From NCBI GenBank assembly GCA_947311125.1, contig CAMZKI010000175.1, positions 1 through 9,817 on the forward strand: DNA of 9,817 nucleotides, in the 5' to 3' direction. The position numbers were made by a program, and so were the translations under genes. The number at the start of each line of letters is the position of its first letter. The first letter of the stretch is position 1. Shown here in pieces: positions 6,706-9,817 of this stretch. This DNA comes from an uncultured Chlorobiota bacterium (lineage in GTDB: Bacteria; Bacteroidota; Bacteroidia; Bacteroidales; JAADGE01). The notes under the pieces were generated by a model that saw nothing but the letters and a program-made list of their open reading frames with translations, was not told where the DNA came from and did not search any database.

Positions 6706-7446
6706 ATGAAAAAAGGAAGAGTAATTTTATTTTTATCAGTATTTATTTTAATAAGTAATTTTTTATTCGCACAAGACAAAAAAGAAAATCCCGTTTCTTT
6801 AAGTCTTGATTTAATGAGCCGGTATGTATGGCGAGGAACAGATTACGGAGCTTCACCAAGCATACAACCGGGAATAGAATTCAGTAAAAAAGGCTTTGCT
6901 CTCGGAACATGGGGTGCTTATACCGTTAATTCTCCAGGAATTCAGGAAACGGATATATATGCCTCATATACATATGATATGTTTTCTGTAATACTTACGG
7001 ATTATTTTTTTCCGAATGAGAACGCCGATTATAATTATTTTGACTATAAAAGTTCTTCAACAGGACATGTCTTAGAAGCTACATTAGCTTTTAACGGCAC
7101 TGATAATTTTCCTTTGTCGGTTTTTGTTGCAACAAATTTTTACGGTGCCGATGCTTTAAGAATAAATAATGACGGAACTACGGGAGATATTCAATATTCA
7201 ACCTATGCTGAAATAAGTTACGATTTTCAATATTTTACCCTATTTACAGGAGCAAATTTAACAAAACCTGATACCAATATAGGCGAAAGCGGTTATTACG
7301 GAAATTCTGCAGGTATAGTTAACCTCGGAATAAAAACTGTAAGAGACATAAAAATTACAGAAAACTTTTCTTTGCCCCTATCAGTATCATTAATTACAAA
7401 CCCGCAAGCAGAAAAAATCTACTTAATTGCAGGTTTTTCTTTTTAA
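6706..7446 (+). CDS. TorF/CHP02001-like outer-membrane beta-barrel protein
   Basis: A 246-residue exported protein. The signal peptide is MKKGRVILFLSVFILISNFLFA, with cleavage likely before Gln-Asp-Lys. The mature protein starts with VSLSLDLMSRYVWRGTDYGASPSIQPG, the characteristic opening of the Gcw_chp/TIGR02001 (TorF-type putative porin) family: a strand with RYVWRG, then alternating aromatic and polar beta strands. It ends in a strand finishing AGFSF, and a C-terminal Phe is the usual outer-membrane barrel signal. It precedes the ammonium channel gene by 34 bases with no terminator between, so the two are probably one operon. A role in letting ammonium or another small nitrogen compound through the outer membrane is inference from this position only. 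Confidence 0.8.
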   Translation: MKKGRVILFLSVFILISNFLFAQDKKENPVSLSLDLMSRYVWRGTDYGASPSIQPGIEFSKKGFALGTWGAYTVNSPGIQETDIYASYTYDMFSVILTDYFFPNENADYNYFDYKSSSTGHVLEATLAFNGTDNFPLSVFVATNFYGADALRINNDGTTGDIQYSTYAEISYDFQYFTLFTGANLTKPDTNIGESGYYGNSAGIVNLGIKTVRDIKITENFSLPLSVSLITNPQAEKIYLIAGFSF

Positions 7447-7480
7447 TAATTTTTTATTCATTAACTAAATATAAAATATT

Positions 7481-8701
7481 ATGAGTTTTGATACAGGAAC
7501 AACAACATTTATGATTCTCAGTACGAGTCTCGTAATGTTAATGACTCCCGGTTTAGCCTTTTTTTACGGAGGATTAGCCGGAAAAAGAAATATTCTCGGA
7601 ATAATGATGCAAACATTTGTATCTCTGGGAATTACGACAATTTTATGGATAGCCTTCGGTTACTCCTTGTGCTTCAGCGGAGGTGAAGGCGGAATTATAG
7701 GAAATTTTGATTGGGCTTTTCTAAAAGGTATTCCTTTTAATCAGGCATACAGCGGAGCAAACGGAGAATACCCGGAGTATATTTTTATTGCTTATCAGAT
7801 GATGTTCGCAATTATTACTCCGGCATTAATAACAGGTGCTTTTGTTAACAGAGTTACGTTTAAGGCATATTTAATATTCTTAGTTGCATGGCAGTTGTTT
7901 GTTTATTATCCCTTTGTTCATATGGTTTGGGGCGGAGGATTATTGGCACAATGGGGAGTTCTTGACTTTGCAGGAGGAATCGTTGTTCATGCAACTGCAG
8001 GTTTTGCAGCTTTGGCATCTGTTTTTTATGTAGGAAAAAGAAGAGGAAAACCATCTCCGCCTAACAGCATACCTTTGGTGGCAATAGGAACCGGTTTATT
8101 GTGGTTCGGATGGTACGGTTTTAATGCAGGAAGTGAATTAAAAGTTGATGCAGTAACAACAACAGCTTTCTTAAATACGGATATTGCAGCCTCTTTTGCT
8201 GCAATTACCTGGCTTATTATTGAATGGATAAAGGAAGGTAAACCGAAATTTGTCGGATTACTTACAGGTGCCGTTGCCGGATTAGCAACAATTACGCCTG
8301 CTGCCGGCTTTGTGCCTGTTTGGGCAGCAATGTTAATAGGTATTGCCTCCGGAGTTATTTGCTTTATTGCTGTTCAATTTAAGAATAAATGGGGGTGGGA
8401 TGATGCTCTTGATGTATGGGGAGTTCACGGTATCGGAGGCTTTACGGGCACTATTTTGCTCGGCGTTTTTGCTTCTTCCGCAATTAACGGTCAGTCAGGA
8501 TTAATTGAAGGGAATACTTCATTTTTCTTCAAAGAAGTTACGGCAGTTATAGCCGCTTCTGCTTATGCGTTTGTATTTACCTATGTTATGCTGATAATTA
8601 TAAATTTAATAACAAGAGTAAAGGTTACCGAAACAGAAGAACTGGAAGGATTAGATAATTCCTTACACGGAGAAAAAGCATATGATGAGGGATCCCTTTA
8701 A
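7481..8701 (+). CDS. amt: Amt-family ammonium transporter
   Basis: A 406-residue inner-membrane protein with about eleven hydrophobic helices, normal for the Amt/MEP/Rh family. It conducts ammonium or ammonia into the cytoplasm for assimilation. Visible signatures are the family motif DFAGGIVVHATAGFAAL (162-178) with Asp162 and pore His170, the second pore histidine His316 in WGVHGIGG, Phe109 in QMMFA at the outer gate and Trp150 in MVWGGG. The cytoplasmic tail EELEGLDNSLHGEKAYDEGSL is the conserved C-terminus that couples trimer subunits and meets P-II proteins in relatives. The start MSFDTGTTTFMILSTSLVMLM lacks a long cleavable signal peptide; the first helix begins at once. No glnK/P-II gene follows, unlike the common glnK-amtB arrangement: the operon ends at the terminator at 8735-8762. 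Confidence 0.96.
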   Translation: MSFDTGTTTFMILSTSLVMLMTPGLAFFYGGLAGKRNILGIMMQTFVSLGITTILWIAFGYSLCFSGGEGGIIGNFDWAFLKGIPFNQAYSGANGEYPEYIFIAYQMMFAIITPALITGAFVNRVTFKAYLIFLVAWQLFVYYPFVHMVWGGGLLAQWGVLDFAGGIVVHATAGFAALASVFYVGKRRGKPSPPNSIPLVAIGTGLLWFGWYGFNAGSELKVDAVTTTAFLNTDIAASFAAITWLIIEWIKEGKPKFVGLLTGAVAGLATITPAAGFVPVWAAMLIGIASGVICFIAVQFKNKWGWDDALDVWGVHGIGGFTGTILLGVFASSAINGQSGLIEGNTSFFFKEVTAVIAASAYAFVFTYVMLIIINLITRVKVTETEELEGLDNSLHGEKAYDEGSL

Positions 8702-8734
8702 AAGGACATAGTGGTTTTGATAATATTTTTTAAA

Positions 8735-8762
8735 AAAAGCCGGCAGATATTTGCCGGCTTTT
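8735..8762. terminator. Bidirectional rho-independent terminator between amt and the aldehyde dehydrogenase gene
   Basis: The arms AAAAGCCGGCA (8735-8745) and TGCCGGCTTTT (8752-8762) pair over 11 bp, including a GCCGGC core, around the loop gatatt. On the plus strand the stem ends in TTTT; on the minus strand it ends in a run of seven T (complement of 8732-8738). It lies 33 bases after the amt stop and 20 bases after the stop of the convergent minus-strand gene, so it can serve both. Confidence 0.9.
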
Positions 8763-8782
8763 ATCTTAATAAAGTTCGGATA

Positions 8783-9817
8783 TTAAAAATCAAATTCAAT
8801 ACCTTGAGCAAGAGGTAATTCCGATCCCCAATTTACGGTATTTGTTTGTCTTCTCATATAAGCTTTCCAAGCATCAGAGCCGGATTCTCTTCCGCCTCCG
8901 GTATCTTTTTCCCCGCCGAATGCTCCGCCTATTTCAGCACCGGAAGTTCCGAGATTTATGTTTGCAATACCGCAGTCAGAACCTACTTGCGATAAAAATT
9001 CTTCAGCTTCTCTCATATTAAGAGTAAAACAAGCCGATGAAAGACCTTGCGGAACATCATTATTTATTGCAATCGCATTTTCAATGCCTCCGCTGTATTT
9101 TATCAAATAAACAATAGGAGCGAATGTTTCTTCCTGAACTATTTTATAATGATTTTCAGCCTCAGCTATACAAGGCATAACGTAATTATCGGATTCATAG
9201 CCTTTAAGAATCTCTCCGCCGAAAATAATTTTACCGCCCTCTTCCTGTACTTGTTTTACGGCTCTTTCAAACGCTTCAACGGTAAACTTATCAATTACCG
9301 GACCTACTAATGTATTATTATCTAAAGGATTACCTATCTTTTTTGCGACTCCTTCATATGCTTTTATAAATCTGCTTTTTACGTCTTCATAAATACTTTC
9401 GTGAATAATGATACGTCTTGTAGAAGTACATCTTTGTCCTGCAGTTCCTACGGTTCCGAAAACGGTAGACCCTACAGCCATAGGAATATCCGCACTCGGT
9501 GTAATGATAACGGCATTATTTCCTCCCAGTTCCAGAATAGTTTTTCCGAGGCGTTTTCCTACAATACCGCCTATTCGTTTACCTACGGCCGTAGAACCGG
9601 TTGCCGAGATAAGGTGAACTCTTTTGTCTCCCACAAAATTATCTCCCATAACTGAAGATTTTGCAACGATTAAATTGAATACTCCTTCCGGAACATTATT
9701 TCTTTTCAAAACATCTTGTATGATGTTCATAGTTGCAATTGCCGTAAGCGGAGTTTTGGATGAGGGCTTCCATATTACAACATCTCCTGCAATTGCGGCA
9801 AGTGCAGAGTTCCATGC
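8783..9817 (-). CDS. ALDH7-family aldehyde dehydrogenase (aminoadipate-semialdehyde type), C-terminal two thirds, partial
   Basis: The frame is open from the window edge at 9817 to the stop at 8785-8783, giving 344 visible residues. The ATG at 9730 is internal, because the upstream codons read WNSALAAIAGDVVIWKPSSKTPL, which is conserved ALDH sequence. Roughly 165 N-terminal residues lie outside. It shows the catalytic Cys (codon 9430-9428) in GTAGQRCTSTRR, the general-base Glu (codon 9532-9530) in LELGGNNA, the NAD-binding GSTAVGKRIG, and the ALDH7/antiquitin tail SGAEIGGAFGGEKDTGGG, then RESGSDAWKAYMRR and LPLAQGIEF. Family members oxidise alpha-aminoadipate semialdehyde/piperideine-6-carboxylate in lysine breakdown or protect against aldehydes, using NAD+ in the cytoplasm. 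No other lysine-pathway gene is visible to settle the substrate. Confidence 0.93.
   Translation of the reverse strand, partial: AWNSALAAIAGDVVIWKPSSKTPLTAIATMNIIQDVLKRNNVPEGVFNLIVAKSSVMGDNFVGDKRVHLISATGSTAVGKRIGGIVGKRLGKTILELGGNNAVIITPSADIPMAVGSTVFGTVGTAGQRCTSTRRIIIHESIYEDVKSRFIKAYEGVAKKIGNPLDNNTLVGPVIDKFTVEAFERAVKQVQEEGGKIIFGGEILKGYESDNYVMPCIAEAENHYKIVQEETFAPIVYLIKYSGGIENAIAINNDVPQGLSSACFTLNMREAEEFLSQVGSDCGIANINLGTSGAEIGGAFGGEKDTGGGRESGSDAWKAYMRRQTNTVNWGSELPLAQGIEFDF

Noticed and set aside
9047..9655. Plus-strand open frames inside the aldehyde dehydrogenase gene
   Set aside because: They are antisense to strongly conserved ALDH motifs and have no domain of their own.
9728..9730. ATG at 9730 as the true start of the aldehyde dehydrogenase
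   Set aside because: The frame continues upstream to the window edge with conserved ALDH sequence (WNSALAAIAGDVVIWKP), so the gene is cut by the window and this Met is internal.

Overview
The window is AT-rich, gene-dense chromosomal DNA that almost certainly comes from a member of the Bacteroidota. The evidence is a secreted protease with a type IX secretion (T9SS) C-terminal sorting domain, A-rich leaders without clear Shine-Dalgarno sequences, a TTTG-N19-TAnnTTTG-like promoter, and protein families typical of that phylum. I cannot name a genus. No tRNA, rRNA, CRISPR array, insertion sequence or phage gene was seen, and no stretch over 300 bases lacks a gene.

Left part (1-828, minus strand): the first codons of an exported or membrane protein cut by the window edge lie downstream of a PhnP-like metallo-beta-lactamase-fold hydrolase that starts at a TTG codon. 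A short divergent intergenic region (829-906) separates this pair from a large plus-strand gene. That gene (907-3411) encodes a lysyl-endopeptidase-type serine protease with CARDB-like, jelly-roll and T9SS sorting domains, destined for the cell surface or medium.

Middle part (3437-6598, plus strand): a short RsmI-like methyltransferase is followed after 5 bases by a Cache-HAMP-HisKA_3 sensor histidine kinase, which overlaps a NarL/LuxR-type response regulator by 4 bases (ATGA). The kinase reading frame is broken by a -1 shift exactly at a seven-T run that reads T TTT TTA in the incoming frame, a classical slippery heptamer. This is the most interesting point of the window: it may be a disabling mutation, a sequencing or assembly error, or programmed frameshifting or transcriptional slippage.

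Right part (6706-8701, plus strand): a small outer-membrane beta-barrel protein (TorF/CHP02001-like) and an Amt ammonium channel form a likely two-gene operon. Its leader carries an 8-bp inverted repeat just upstream of the first start codon. The operon ends at a strong bidirectional hairpin terminator shared with a convergent minus-strand ALDH7-family aldehyde dehydrogenase that runs off the right edge. The two-component system directly upstream is a plausible, but unproven, regulator of the ammonium operon. Apart from the frameshift, nothing here clearly amounts to a new system.
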